Shown here: positions 43,900 through 54,299 of the stretch, piece by piece
How the letters are laid out: each line of letters starts with the position of its first letter
How positions within the stretch are numbered: position 1 is the stretch's first letter
Source of the DNA: Paramacrobiotus metropolitanus
Taxonomy: Eukaryota; Tardigrada; Eutardigrada; Parachela; Macrobiotidae
Length of the DNA: 64,000 nt
Assembly (NCBI RefSeq): GCF_019649055.1
Contig: NW_026570501.1
Location: forward strand, 1 to 64,000
Direction of reading: 5' to 3'
Made by a program: the position numbers and the translations under genes
Notes under the pieces: generated by a model
Told to the model about the DNA's origin: nothing
Databases searched by the model: none
The model's input: the letters and a program-made list of their open reading frames with translations, nothing else

Positions 43900-45005
43900 C
43901 TTGTTGGGTTTGTTTATGCGCGGGATTAGTAATGCAGTTCGTACCTGGCCAGGCGCTCGCGAAGATCTGTAAAGTATGTGTAAGTAATAACTTTAATAGT
44001 TAATGAACGCTACAAATGAATTATGTGAACGGTAGCCAGCTAGCTGGTAGATTGGCAAGAAGTGCAACATGTTGTAAGATGTAAAACGCGTACTCTGTAG
44101 TTGTTAGGAACTTAGGACAGTATAATGGACACCACAGGATAACTAAGTTGATGGTTCTGCTGAAAAGTACGGGATATCAGCACCCAGAGTCAGGTTGCCT
44201 AACGGAACGTCCGTAGATAACGGCGCAACGTCGGATATCAGTTTCTGGGCAGCGACGTTCATTTGCGCCGCACGAAAGACGAGTGTCGGCAGCACTGCGA
44301 AGATCGGCGGACCAATGCCGGCTACTGACGCCGAATACCACGCATCTGATCGTGCTGTGTCTGCTGAGTAAATGCATCTTGGATCATTGATATCCCGTAG
44401 TTTGCTTTTGTACTTACCGTACTCTTACAGGTGCAGTACTATCAACGCGTTGTGCCGTCCTGATATCAGATTTTCTTCTTTATTAGGCTTTGATGGAGCT
44501 GTTGCGTTATATTGACGAGCTCGCACACACTGAAATTCTGGTCGAAGATTATACTTATCATATTTGACACAGCACAGTAGAGCCGTAATTCAGCGTTATT
44601 TGGTATGTTGGCTGAGTAATATGACCGTGCACGTATGCCAATAAAGGTCGTTTAAGTGGAAATACAATGAAGCGATTTTTGTTTTCAGCACTAGTAAATA
44701 TGTATGTATTTGAGCAGTGATATCAACATTTTGCTTGTCCCGGAAAGTCCCTGCAGCTGCGCGATCAGATAGAAGAAAATTAATTGCTCCTTGACAGGAT
44801 TTACAGGGCAAGGACAGTACGGACAAAAACATAAGGAAAAATTTAACAAACGCATGCGAAACAGAGCAACGGCGTGAATGCAATTTAGGATAAGGCAAAC
44901 TCGCATACATATCAGCAGATTACTAGCAACAGCACAGACACCCAACCAGTTTAGCAATTTTGCCGCTTGGCGCGGATGTTCGTGATCTCACAAGCTGGAC
45001 AACAA
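43900..45005. other. Intergenic; contains dispersed repeat R2 copy 1
   Basis: Apart from the repeat at 44.16-44.39 kb, no supported gene. ORFs at 44.6-44.96 kb are hydrophobic but lack any splice context. Confidence 0.4.
44164..44390. repeat. Dispersed repeat R2, copy 1
   Basis: Shares with 54.60-54.84 kb: cagcacccag, aacggaacgtc(c/t)gtaga, gacg(c)ccatttgtgccgcac-like and gccaagac/gaagatcggcgg words, in the same order. Bounded by acgggatatca / tgatatcccgt, an inverted pair. Confidence 0.5.
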
Positions 45006-45011
45006 GTAGGG

Positions 45012-45902
45012 TCAGCAGGAAGGTTCGTTCAGTGAGAATTCCACCTGGTCAAAGTCAATGAGGTCTGGTCCGGATGGGAAAGGATCTGCAGAACAGTCGA
45101 TTGGTACATAAACGTCACTGGGTTGGAATGCGGAGCTGGAGTAACTGTCTTGAAACGAATAGAGTTGTCGCTTCTCGGCCATTCGGAGTAACTGCTTGTT
45201 ATTTTGTCGCCATTTGCGGAATGGCGCAAAATCACAACTGCAATGAAGTCGGAACAGATAATCCTTGATATTTGCGTTGAACGTTACTGCCTTTCTGATC
45301 TCGGCCTCGAGTGACAATATGCGCAGGGCCGGTAACTGTGAGAATGTATCGCTCTCGATGGTACGAAATGTTGAATTGAAAAATGCAACTATTCGTAATT
45401 TTTGAGAATACTCAAAGTCCGCCTTTTTTGCATGTAAACTGAGACATCTGTAAAGATGGTATTCTAGAAGGCTCGGCATGGGCATTTCACGCAGCCTTCC
45501 CGTGACTCGTCGATCTGTGCAGTCGTGGAGGTTATACGCAACAATTTGTCTTCTCACTTCCCCGAGATCTGCCGATGACAGTTCGGAGTTGTCAACGGAA
45601 TTAATCAGAAGCGGACGCAGAGGTGCCTTGTTGACAGCTTTCAGCATGCGGATAATTTCGTCCGAGCTTGCTTCTTCGTTGCAGCTGATTTGCACGAGCT
45701 TATTAAGTAGACATTCGCTTCTTGTATAAAATGTTGGTTCACAGTTGGTCGTGAACTGGATATTGCATTCTTCTGGAGTCATCGGATTAGAGGAAAAATC
45801 CGGAAATCTGACTTTAGAGTTCGGAATTTCATCCGAGCATTGTGATGTGCCAACATCGGCACTCGAAACTGGAACAAAACAATTAAAATTTCGACGTACC
45901 AA
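45012..45902 (-). CDS. Secreted LRR-like protein A (main exon)
   Basis: The minus-strand frame of about 290 codons opens after an acceptor-like tttcgag. Cysteines MTPEECNIQFTTNC and SECLLNKLVQISC form an N-terminal cap. A leucine-rich stretch follows (MPSLLEYHLYRC, KLRIVAFFNSTFRTIESDTF, SQLPALRILSLEAE). A C-terminal LRRCT-like cap (YLFRLHCSCDFAPFRKWRQN) comes next, and a conserved tail (DVYVPIDCSADPFPSGPDL, then NEPSC). It is paralogous to 46.0 kb and the pseudogene at 41.3-42.1 kb. The first exon with a signal peptide was not identified. LRR-capped secreted proteins mediate extracellular binding; the exact role is unknown. Confidence 0.7.
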   Translation of the reverse strand: MVRRNFNCFVPVSSADVGTSQCSDEIPNSKVRFPDFSSNPMTPEECNIQFTTNCEPTFYTRSECLLNKLVQISCNEEASSDEIIRMLKAVNKAPLRPLLINSVDNSELSSADLGEVRRQIVAYNLHDCTDRRVTGRLREMPMPSLLEYHLYRCLSLHAKKADFEYSQKLRIVAFFNSTFRTIESDTFSQLPALRILSLEAEIRKAVTFNANIKDYLFRLHCSCDFAPFRKWRQNNKQLLRMAEKRQLYSFQDSYSSSAFQPSDVYVPIDCSADPFPSGPDLIDFDQVEFSLNEPSC

Positions 45903-46020
45903 ATGTTAATGAGAGCAGGAAAATAAGCAGTAACGCTCCGGTTATTAATATCTGGCATTAAATCGTCGTATGTCATTTTTTCGGTTAAAAGCTGAGAACC
46001 ATTTATGTTTGTAAAGCGTA

Positions 46021-46911
46021 TTAAAGCTGATTGGGAGATGGATTATTCTTGTCGTACTTACAGTTCGGTACGTTGATTGAGAATCTGTACTGTTTGTGGT
46101 CTACGGAAGCTGGTTCAGCAGGAAACGGGTTCACTGAACAGTCGATTGGCGAATAAATGTCCTCTTTAGTGTAATTGACATTCCTCCATGCTTGTGGGAT
46201 GAAGTACACTTCGCCTAGTGCAGCCTTTCGCAGCAATTGCCGATTGTTGTCCCACCAATCACGAAACCATCCAAACTCGCACCCGCAGTGCAGCTTCTTC
46301 AGGTAATCGCGAATGGACCTTCCGAAAACAGCCCTGTTGCGCATGCCCAACTCTAATGACAACACTCGCAAAGATGGTAAATCGGTGAATGTGCCCCTCT
46401 CCAGCCTTTTAATAGTAGTGTCTTCAAAAGTAATCACCGTGATCTTGTTTGATAGGCTGAAATCCGTTCTCTTGATTTCCAGTCCAGTGCAGTGTATTAT
46501 CTCCAGTTCTAGCAAGTTGGAGAAACGTAGTGCGGCCAGTTTTTGGACAGTCCGGCTAGAAATGCAGTTTCTGATGGCAATCGCCACAACTTGTTGCCGA
46601 ACATTTTGGAAATTCTCGAAAACGATATAGTCGCCATCATAAAGATCAACCGCAATCGCTCTTTTTGGGGATCTGGAAAGCCCAGCGCTGATTTGCCGAA
46701 TTTCCGTCGAACTAACGGGCCTGCTACAGTTGATGGTAAGCCCTTGAAAAGACGTGCAGGTCTCAACTGTTAATCCGGGCTGATTGCAGTTGGCAGTAAA
46801 TTGGTGCCCACATTGCTCTGCGGTCATTGGCTCTTGAGAAAACTGCGGGAACGATTCCGATGCAGTAAACATCTCATCGTTTTCACCTTCATCTTCTGTA
46901 GAAATTATCAA
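46021..46911 (-). CDS. Secreted LRR-like protein B (main exon)
   Basis: Frame of about 290 codons; the coding part probably begins at an acceptor (ttctacag, about 46,896). Same order as paralogue A: MTAEQCGHQFTANC cap, AEIRQISAGL-like STEIRQISAGLSRSPKRAI, LLELEIIHCTGLEIKRTDFS, ITVITFEDTTIKRLERGTFT, DLPSLRVLSLELG, then the cap LHCGCEFGWFRDWWDNNRQL and tail DIYSPIDCSVNPFPAEPASV. Frame fully open. Its neighbours A and the astacin gene share strand and orientation, and one LRR-astacin pair is duplicated as pseudogenes at 41-44 kb, so the two families expanded together. Confidence 0.72.
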   Translation of the reverse strand: MIISTEDEGENDEMFTASESFPQFSQEPMTAEQCGHQFTANCNQPGLTVETCTSFQGLTINCSRPVSSTEIRQISAGLSRSPKRAIAVDLYDGDYIVFENFQNVRQQVVAIAIRNCISSRTVQKLAALRFSNLLELEIIHCTGLEIKRTDFSLSNKITVITFEDTTIKRLERGTFTDLPSLRVLSLELGMRNRAVFGRSIRDYLKKLHCGCEFGWFRDWWDNNRQLLRKAALGEVYFIPQAWRNVNYTKEDIYSPIDCSVNPFPAEPASVDHKQYRFSINVPNCKYDKNNPSPNQL

Positions 46912-47059
46912 CTGTTATGTTTTAGTTTTCTCCTCGCATTTTATAGATTTTGAAGTTAAATGACCCACTACTAGTACATCGACACGTCGTTTGCAACAGC
47001 GCTTTAGTTTCTCAAAGTGCACCGTTTACATCGCCGCTCATGGGCTGCCCACAAAATAG

Positions 47060-48511
47060 TTAACTGGTTTTTCGGGGTTGTTGCAAGTAAGAGCGTAATT
47101 TCAAAAACCCCAAACTGCATTTACCGATTCTTTTGCCGGAATCGCACGGATCTTCCTTCCTTGTTTGCGCAAGCGGACAGACTGGGCAGCTTCCCGGTTT
47201 CTCGTTGCCGCTGCTGTCACCTGGTACGTTCAGCAAAAGTTGGATAGCTTGTGCCTGACGCTGAAATAACGCCTTCTTAAAAGAATGTATTAAGCTTACA
47301 AGCAAACTGCTTTGGATGCGCAATTGCACATCGAAACCGTCGGTGTATTCTGACCACATCCAACGGACTCAGATCCCGGTTCTGTCCAATCTTCGACTTT
47401 CTGCTGGTTGGGACGATAGTCGGGATACCGCTGTCCTTAGCGAAGGCGTTGTGCTTGTAGTGCATAACCGATTCGTAGTCGTACGGCAGGCCGTACGTGT
47501 TCCCGTTCTCGTGCTTGGCAAACTGGTCCCTGTCACCTGAAAAAGGTACTGTCAAACTGGCAATCAGTCGGTAAACTCTGCGCTTTAATCAGCCTCACTT
47601 TTGGCGATGTTGTCCCAGATGATTTTAACATATTCGTCTCTGTCGGCTCGGGAATGTTCATGGAAGAAACCCAGTACATGCATCAGTTCGTGCTGAACGT
47701 CACCGTGCTGCTTCAGACATGCGGGTGAATACGTCACCACTTGCTTCCCACCAATACGACCGATATTTGACATGCACCTAACACAAACCCGTGTTTTTTT
47801 CGATAAGAGCCATCGTGGCAGTAGATTGTAGTGTTGGAAACGGGTTACTAACTGCAGTCCTTTTTGAAAGCTGATGTAATCTTCTTCGGTTGTGCGCTGC
47901 ACAAATTTGACGCAGTTACCCGTAAGGTGATTAATTATGCGCATCGACTCCAACACAATCTGAAGTTCTTTGGGCGCTGCAAATCATTTAGTCAATCGTT
48001 GCCTGGATAACTGCGATGCAGCCTTAGTTTCGGATTTTCCTTGAAAGAATGCCAAAAATTAGTAGCAATTCCTCACTCATTAATGCGTTCTGCTTTTTGG
48101 AGAATTCGAATGGAATGGTGTTGTTCGGCCAGAAAGAGCTGGCGTCGCTGACGGCGTTTGCGGCTTCCTGCCCCAGCTACAAAGGTCACACAATTTGAAA
48201 CTTAAATATTGGATGTTCGTACAACTTCCGACCAGCAAGGGCAGACAAATTCCTTAATTTCCGCTTACGATTTCGGCTATACACGCTGCACTTTAAAGGG
48301 GTTTCGAATAACTAGTTACCTGCATCGTTTGGAGTCCCAAAATGTCTCCTTCCGGCAGATCGCTGTCGTAGCGCGTGTATTCGTCATCATCACTGTTTGC
48401 CAAAATTTCCGGATCGATAAAATCTCTCCAATCTGCCAACAACGGAAATATTAAAAAAGTGTTTTTGTCACGGTAAAACTTCATAGTACGAGTCCCAGCC
48501 ATCGCCTCCAC
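47060..48511 (-). CDS. Astacin (M12A) zinc metalloprotease, six exons
   Basis: Exons (minus) 48511-48320, 48176-48077, 47976-47853, 47777-47599, 47536-47300 and 47220-47060 join in frame (330 codons), with introns of 143, 100, 75, 62 and 79 bp. The propeptide has LPEGDIL (the aspartate-switch region). The mature part starts near SSFWPNNTIPFEFSKKQ. The zinc site is HELMHVLGFFHEHSR (HExxHxxGxxHE) and the Met-turn is SVMHY. The C-terminal tail is short and Cys/Lys-rich with no EGF/CUB. Secreted peptidase by family; a clean signal peptide is not visible, so the true start may lie in another exon (candidate methionines 48511, 48502, 48484). Confidence 0.88.
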
Positions 48512-48608
48512 GTTCCTTCCATGTCTTTCAGTGCACGTTTATACTGCTTTTCACATACTTTCTGGTAGATTCCGGTATGTTTTCGTTGACACGCGGCAAC
48601 ATATTGCA

Positions 48609-48740
48609 ATGAAAACAATCAGCGCACAAATTTCATATCCCATCATAGTGCTGCTTGTTTTATCTGCTGGCAACGCGGCATTGCATCATTATTTCCGCCA
48701 AACTCTGTTAACTGTACATGCCCAGATTTCAGACTTTTAA
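48609..48740 (+). CDS. Short ORF with signal-peptide-like N-terminus
   Basis: MKTISAQISYPIIVLLVLSA followed by GNAALHHYF has a charged start, a hydrophobic core and a small-residue cleavage-type site; the frame ends after 43 codons. It is divergent from the astacin gene. It may be chance or a first exon of a plus-strand secreted gene. No partner exon found. Confidence 0.25.
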   Translation: MKTISAQISYPIIVLLVLSAGNAALHHYFRQTLLTVHAQISDF

Positions 48741-48744
48741 AAGT

Positions 48745-49320
48745 CGTTTTCTGCTATGTTCCCTCGGGCAACGTTTTTTATGTGGCAAAAAACCGGCCCG
48801 AGATATTTCTTCGTGTGTGGTAACTGTCACACATTTCTAAGCAGCTGGCCTTATGTATTTTCGATATCTGAAACAGCGAAACGCGACATTAATGTGGCAT
48901 TTTACTTCCCATTTGCTAGACTGCTTCATGCGTAAGCGCGTATAAATGGTAACCGAAGCTTCAATGCACAGAAATGTTTAAAATCTTTTAAAGCCACAAG
49001 TTGATTTCAGTAAGAAAAATTATTATTTAAAAAACTGTTAAGTACCACGGAGGCCTTCGTACGCAATGGTTGTCCGTGAAGTTCTCAGCGAAAAAAAGCC
49101 GGTTATAGGCGCCGAGTCATTGAAGTACTTCAAAGTATATCTTCTAGCAATTACCAAAAGTTTGCTGGAATCGTTGCAGCAAACTTTTAATAACAACTAG
49201 AATTTCAGTGGAATGCTAAGCTTTGAAGATACTAGTAATGCCTTTGCAGCTAAATTATTTCGCGCATTTTGCAAGGGTTTGCGGTTAAGTAACAATAGTG
49301 GCGCAAGCGATTAAGAAGCG
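48745..49320. other. No gene recognised
   Basis: AT-rich intergenic sequence between the astacin gene and the 3' end of kelch gene 3. Confidence 0.4.
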
Positions 49321-49324
49321 ATAC

Positions 49325-52300
49325 TCAGTCTAGCAGGTAGTCGGCGAACACGAGCGGCATCCAGTACGCGTTGCGGATTTTAATGAAAGCGTGCTCGTTG
49401 TCCTTTTCGTCGCCGTTGGCAACCCACCTCTTGAGAAGGTACTGCGGCACCACGGCAACGGCGCAGTGTTCCTTAATGGGCCGTGTGTTGCGCACCACCC
49501 TCCAGTTGTCCGTGACTTCGTCGTGGACCTCCACTACGTCAGTCCAGGAACCATTCTCTTCAAGCTCGTCAGTGTATCCTCCCGCAGCGTACACGTATCC
49601 CCCAACGGCAGCTACGCGGGCAGAGGACCGCTTGTGCATCATGGGACCTTGTATAGCCAAGAAATGACATGTTTTGCGACAAAATGATGTGTTTTAGTAC
49701 TCAGTTTGTACTTGTCTGTGACACTTATTAAAGTCACCAGAAAACAAATGACATCTTGTCAGTAACGTGCGTGTGTGCAGCTTGACCTTGACTAACAAAA
49801 TCGTACTTTTTTTGAACCAACAGTTCCGTATTGCATCGTAAGCCTCCACGCACGCCAGGTGCTGGAAAACTTCCCTGGCGGGTTCCATGTGGCTCTCGCA
49901 TCCCCTTTAGTAAATTAATATTATTAATAATTATTAATAAGTCCCCTCTATTATCGTTTATAATGACCGGCACATCATTTTCCCCTTACCAATGACGTAT
50001 ATCAACCCATCCGCACCGACACACACCGAGCAGTTATATCGTGCCGTCGGCATCGGGGCCAGTTCGCTCCACTGGTTGCTGGCGATATCGTAGCGAAACG
50101 CGACATCTAGTGGTTGTGCGGCAGTTGTGCGGCCACCGAAGGTGTACAGGCAGTCCTGCCAGGCGACAAAGGCCATCCTCCAAGCTTCAATGTCTTTTTC
50201 CTCCAACAAAGAAATCGGCGTACACTCCCAACAACCTAAGTCTGCGTCGTAGCTCTCAAACTGCAGACTGCTGTAAGCGATATCAGAGGTGAGCACATAC
50301 AGCTTCCCTTTAGAGACCGCCGAGTACAGATGCTTATACTTTGCGCAGTGCCAGAGGCCTTCACTGCGTTCCCGGTCGGGACATGCCAGCCATTCGCGAT
50401 CGATGGGATCGTACGCGTAGAAACGATGGCAAACGCGCACCAGCAAACGGTTGCCGGGCGCCACGACAGCGGACGGCATTAAGGCAATTTCTGATGCCGC
50501 AAATGGCGCCGGCGGTGGACAAGGCGCTTCCCATTGCGGATAGCAGCCGCCCTTGCAGGTGCCCGGCGGAAGGGCACAGTGAATGTACGGAGAGTAGCAG
50601 ACCGGCTGGGTTAAGGGCCCCGGATACCATGGATTGGGAGAGGTAACATAAACCACAGTCGGTTCTGCAATGGCTGAGTTTCACCACAACGGCGTAAAAG
50701 TGAAGTGCGTGTATTGGATATAAGTGAAAGAAGTGCGCGCCACGGACGGTTACAACTTTGTTCTCCTTATTATTTTTCTAGCGCTAAAAACTTTTTGTTT
50801 TGTACAAAGAAAGGTAGACATACGGTAGGATTTTTGTGGCTGGCAGGGACGCTGTTGAGCTGATAATTGCATGGCCCGATAGAGTGTCTGTCCCGTGGGG
50901 GTTTCCTGCAGGAAGTTCAGGAAGTCGGCAGAGAGAAAGCCGGCGCGCACCAGGCTCACCATGTCTAATGCGGCGGGCATTCGTTCATCGACACTGTAGT
51001 CGACCCAACTATAAAGCGCATAGCCCACCCGATCTTCGTTGTCAGTCTCCAGATCGTCCGATCTAAGTAATTCCATCATCTGGAGAAAAAACATAATGCG
51101 GCAGTTAGCAAAATCTTGACCTTTTACTGAACATGTTTCGCCGAAGACAGAGATGCAGTACTTGAGGCGAGCTTTTCAAAAATATTTTTTTTGTGCACTC
51201 CGTACAGTGCCGTTTTACGCAGGCAAGAGGCAGGACGTGCGCAAAAAAAGTATTTTACGTCAACGAATTGGCACTATGGAAATAACGCACCTTGCTTTTA
51301 TCTAACTCGTAAAATGCCGCAGAGCCGTAAACGGTAAGGAAACTGTTCGCAGGGAAATTTTCTGGCTTTTTCAGCCAGGTCGGAGAGAAAGAGCATTTCC
51401 GCCGAGTGTGCAATGCTCCAGCAGTTCGTCAAGTCGATATGCGACTCCAGGTAATCGATGCAGGTCGTCACAATTTGCGTTATATCCAGCATTTGTGAGG
51501 CCTGCAGCAAAGGTAGGGCATTGTCACCGTTGACGGATATCTCCAGCGAATACATGAATTCAGTTATTCTGCAAATAAAAGTTCTGCACGTTGCAGGCCA
51601 CGGTTGCGTTTCGTTCCCAGCCGATACGAAATTGTTAATTAGGAGAACGACCTCTGGTGTTAATCTTTAATCGTCCAGTTGTTTTTCAATTATGTTAGTT
51701 TGAAAATATCGATCGAAAAGTAAATAAGATACTCTTGAAAGGGCAGGGCTAGGCTCGCACAGACACTCGCAACAAATCTGCCGATTGAGGGAATCGAACC
51801 CACAACCTCCGTACTCTAAGGCCGAGAGAGGCACCACTAGAGTGGGCTATCGGCAAAGCCTACAAAATTGTATTGAAATACTCTAGCGAACGATCTTATA
51901 GAGAGCGGATGCCGCTCTGACACTCTTAATGCTTACAAGCACGAACACCTCGTACATATATCCCTAGAATTACGTGCTACATACCATTGTGTAGACAAAA
52001 ATCAGCTCCATTTGGTAGTATTTTTTGCAACGGGGTAAGTATAAACATTTGTTTACAATAATCATGTAAACTTAGTATTGCAAAACGCTCCGTGACGTGT
52101 CGGCGCGCACATTAAAAATGCCGCCCATCACGCAGCAGAGATACTGATCTTTGCTGAAACTGGAGAGCTATCCTACCTTCACCGCAGTTACGTTAGCGAT
52201 TAAAAAATTTTAGTATTCCAGCTCGTTTTGGATTTACATAGACCGCTAACAAATTTCTATAATTGTTACATGTAACTGAATTGAAAGATATTCAAAAAGT

Positions 52301-53047
52301 AATTTTGCTGTTTCGTAAAACCAAAATCTGAAATTCTGCTGGGACAAGGTGTTGAATGCTCAGAAGATGCTGCTGAACATACTCCCGCTCGCGCTGAATA
52401 GGGATATGATCTGCCAAACTGATAAGTCTCCGATTCAGCATATCCCCGATCAGCGTTGGCGAAGATCGGTATCTCTGATGCGCGAAGGGCGGCATTTTTG
52501 ATGTCCGCACCGACACGTCACGGAGCGCTTTGCAATGCTAAATTAACATGGTTATTGCAAACAAATGTTTATACTTACCCCGTTGTAAAAAATACTACCA
52601 AATAGAGCTGATTTTTCTCTACACAATGGTATGTAGCACATATTTCCAGGAATATATGTACGAGGTGCTGGTGCTTGTTAGTATTCGCAAAAATGTTCAA
52701 AACTCTGCTAAGGCTTACTGTTTTAACGCGCTGTGGGGAATATCGTGCAGTTAGACGAATTTCTCGCGGGACTCCTTCATTTCCGATGAAAACATGGCGG
52801 CGAAATACGGACTGTGCTCGCTTAGAACGGAACGGTGGCACGGAATCCATTGTGACGCGCTCTCCGTGCCTTTTACATACACATCAGGCAAACTGGGAGA
52901 CACTTCCATAACTTTTTTACGTGAACCAAAGCGGCGAAATAACTGTATAAAATTACGACTTAGCGCGGAGTGCCGGACGGCGCAGGTTATCTGTTCGCAC
53001 GCGGAACCGCTTGGGTATCGTGTGTACGATGGTCGTAGCTGTTTCAA
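49325..53047 (-). CDS. BTB-BACK-Kelch protein 3, about six exons
   Basis: Exons (minus) about 53047-52755, 51568-51310, 51079-50765, 50664-49989, 49910-49780 and 49650-49325; inner boundaries are approximate. The BTB half (WIPCHRSVLSEHSPYFAAMF, SSEMKES) is separated from the rest (LLQASQMLDITQIVTTCIDY, LTNCWSIAHSAEM) by a 1.2-kb intron holding a fold-back element and a tRNA-like sequence. BACK: NEDRVGYALYSWVDYSVDER. The kelch part has an unusual proline/cysteine-rich insert (PGTCKGGCYPQWEAPCPPP) before the blades (WQDCLYTFGGRTTAAQPLDV, SELAPMPTARYNCSVCVG, GLIYVIG, VGGYVYAAGGYTDE). The acceptor before GCESHMEP shifts the frame by one relative to the duplicate at 13.3 kb. Probable Cul3 adaptor if functional. 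Confidence 0.75.
51777..51855 (-). tRNA. tRNA-like gene or pseudogene
   Basis: The reverse strand starts GCCGATAGCCCACTCTAGTG (A-box-like TAGCCCACTCTAGTGG). It has a T-arm/B-box GGGTTCGATTCCC and ends CAATCGGCA, so acceptor strands GCCGAT / ATCGGC pair. The anticodon arm is weak: CTCT/AGAG with loop CGGCCTT, which lacks U33. I therefore favour a tRNA-derived pseudogene or SINE head over a functional tRNA. Confidence 0.45.
51935..52690. mobile_element. 750-bp fold-back element in kelch gene 3 intron
   Basis: Arms of about 200 bp: acaagcacgaacacctcgta, gtgctacataccattgtgta, aaacatttgtttacaataat and gctccgtgacgtgtcgg on the left, and their inverses on the right (tgaggtgctggtgcttgt-type, tacacaatggtatgtagcac, cgacacgtcacggagcgc). 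The core is related to dispersed repeat R1 (23 kb). Confidence 0.8.
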
Positions 53048-53571
53048 GTTCTTAAGATCCTCTAGTGTGTGTTTTTTTCAGTTCGAGCGATTGCTGCGAT
53101 CTGCAGTGCGCATTGCGCGACTCCGTCGATGCCAGTTTGAGAATGATAGCTTTTCGGTTAGAAACGTGGCATTACATCATTTTTTACCCAGATGTTATAA
53201 ACTGGAGCCTTCTAACACTTCAAGTTCTCTTAGCGCAGCAATTTGCTATGTTCCCTCAGGCAGACATTTTTTTGCAGTTGCACAACCGGCTCAGAATAAT
53301 ACGAGTACATCGAGATAACCGTCGCATATTCTTTGACAGCCACAGTACTTTGTCGCGGAGCTGTTGCCGAACACAACCAACCGGTAAATTACGAAGCTAT
53401 AGTATTTTACTTCAAGCTGCTCGACTACTTCAGTTTAAACGCAGTGTTCTCTTCCATCAACAGAGGCAAGCCACGTTTACATCACTTTAATTCAGACTAA
53501 GAGAAACTTAGTTTTTTAACGGTGCGTTTCCCAAACTATCGGGTCAGCATTTAAACCCAAATATCCAGCAG

Positions 53572-53890
53572 CTAGAACCAATGAAAAAGCTCTTCCAGCT
53601 CTTTCGAACAACGAACAGTTCCCAAAACAGAAACGGCATTTCCGCGCTGAATTTCAACACTTATACGCTGCCACAAAAATTCCAAAGCGCGCGCTTCCCC
53701 TGTTTGTTCTTTTTTACGTCGGCCAACTTCGCTGACGAAATGGCGGGAACTGACGCCGCAAGTTCCGGTTGTTTCAAAGGATAGGGGTTGGAAGAAATAG
53801 CGATCAATCAGTTCTTCGTAATTGCGCCTTTTTCGTTCCTCCTCGTCCTCTGCTGCCGATCCCGCCACTTCTGATGAGCCGGCGATGCAC
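53572..53890 (-). pseudogene. RT-element C-terminal domain remnant, copy at 53.7 kb
   Basis: The minus-strand frame contains GSAAEDEEERKRRNYEEL, RYFFQPLSFETTGTCGVSSR, LEFLWQRISVEIQRGNAVSV and LGTV. These are the best-preserved C-terminal blocks of the family also seen at 27.3, 29.4 and 40 kb. It differs enough from the 40-kb copy to be a separate subfamily. No RT upstream. Confidence 0.7.
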
Positions 53891-53939
53891 GATATGGCGA
53901 AAGTGACACAAGCTCTCACATCCCAAATTAAACGCAGGC

Positions 53940-54140
53940 CTAGAGAGTAGAGACAAATGTTCGACAGGCAGAACAGAAGCATTTCCGCGGCGTTCCCAGA
54001 CAGTAGCCGGGATCGGCTTGCAAACTACGGCAGTGTGCACTGCAGTCGTGGCGTGTTCGACAGTCAGTGGCGCCACGTCCGCGGAAACCGATTTCGTGCG
54101 CCGACTCAGCATCATTGGACGGTTGCGATTTCTGTATCAT
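53940..54140 (-). CDS. Defensin-like CS-alpha-beta exon, copy B
   Basis: The minus frame reads GFRGRGATDCRTRHDCSAHC, RSLQADPGYC, LGTPRKCFCSACRTFVSTL and stop. Spacing C-x5-C-x3-C-x9-C-x6-C-x1-C is the complete arthropod-defensin framework, with glycine before C4 as in GGYC of known defensins. Upstream in frame lies MIQKSQPSNDAESAHEI, which is not a signal peptide, so a separate first exon is expected. High similarity to copy A extends to about 170 bp, mainly this exon. Predicted secreted antimicrobial-type peptide; toxin-like or repeat-derived origin not excluded. Confidence 0.5.
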   Translation of the reverse strand: MIQKSQPSNDAESAHEIGFRGRGATDCRTRHDCSAHCRSLQADPGYCLGTPRKCFCSACRTFVSTL

Positions 54141-54299
54141 TGTTCGGTGTGGCCGGCATTAGAGCTAAGCGGCAAAAGGATGCCGCAATAAGCTCTTTGG
54201 ACTCTCGGTGCTTTGCTTCTGCCTTTATGATGACTTTATAGGGAAAGTGACCCCTTTTGAAGAAAACGGGGTGGTAATTTTGCTGTTCATCCGACATCC

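Noticed and set aside
49734-49973. Alternative frame MREPHGTRQG... as a kelch exon
   Set aside because: The other frame (GCESHMEPAREVFQHL) matches the duplicate at 13.3 kb, so it is the ancestral coding frame.
53804-54115. Minus-strand 103-codon ORF in another frame over the defensin-like exon
   Set aside because: The frame with the conserved cysteine spacing is shared by both copies and explains the conservation better; this one lacks any pattern.
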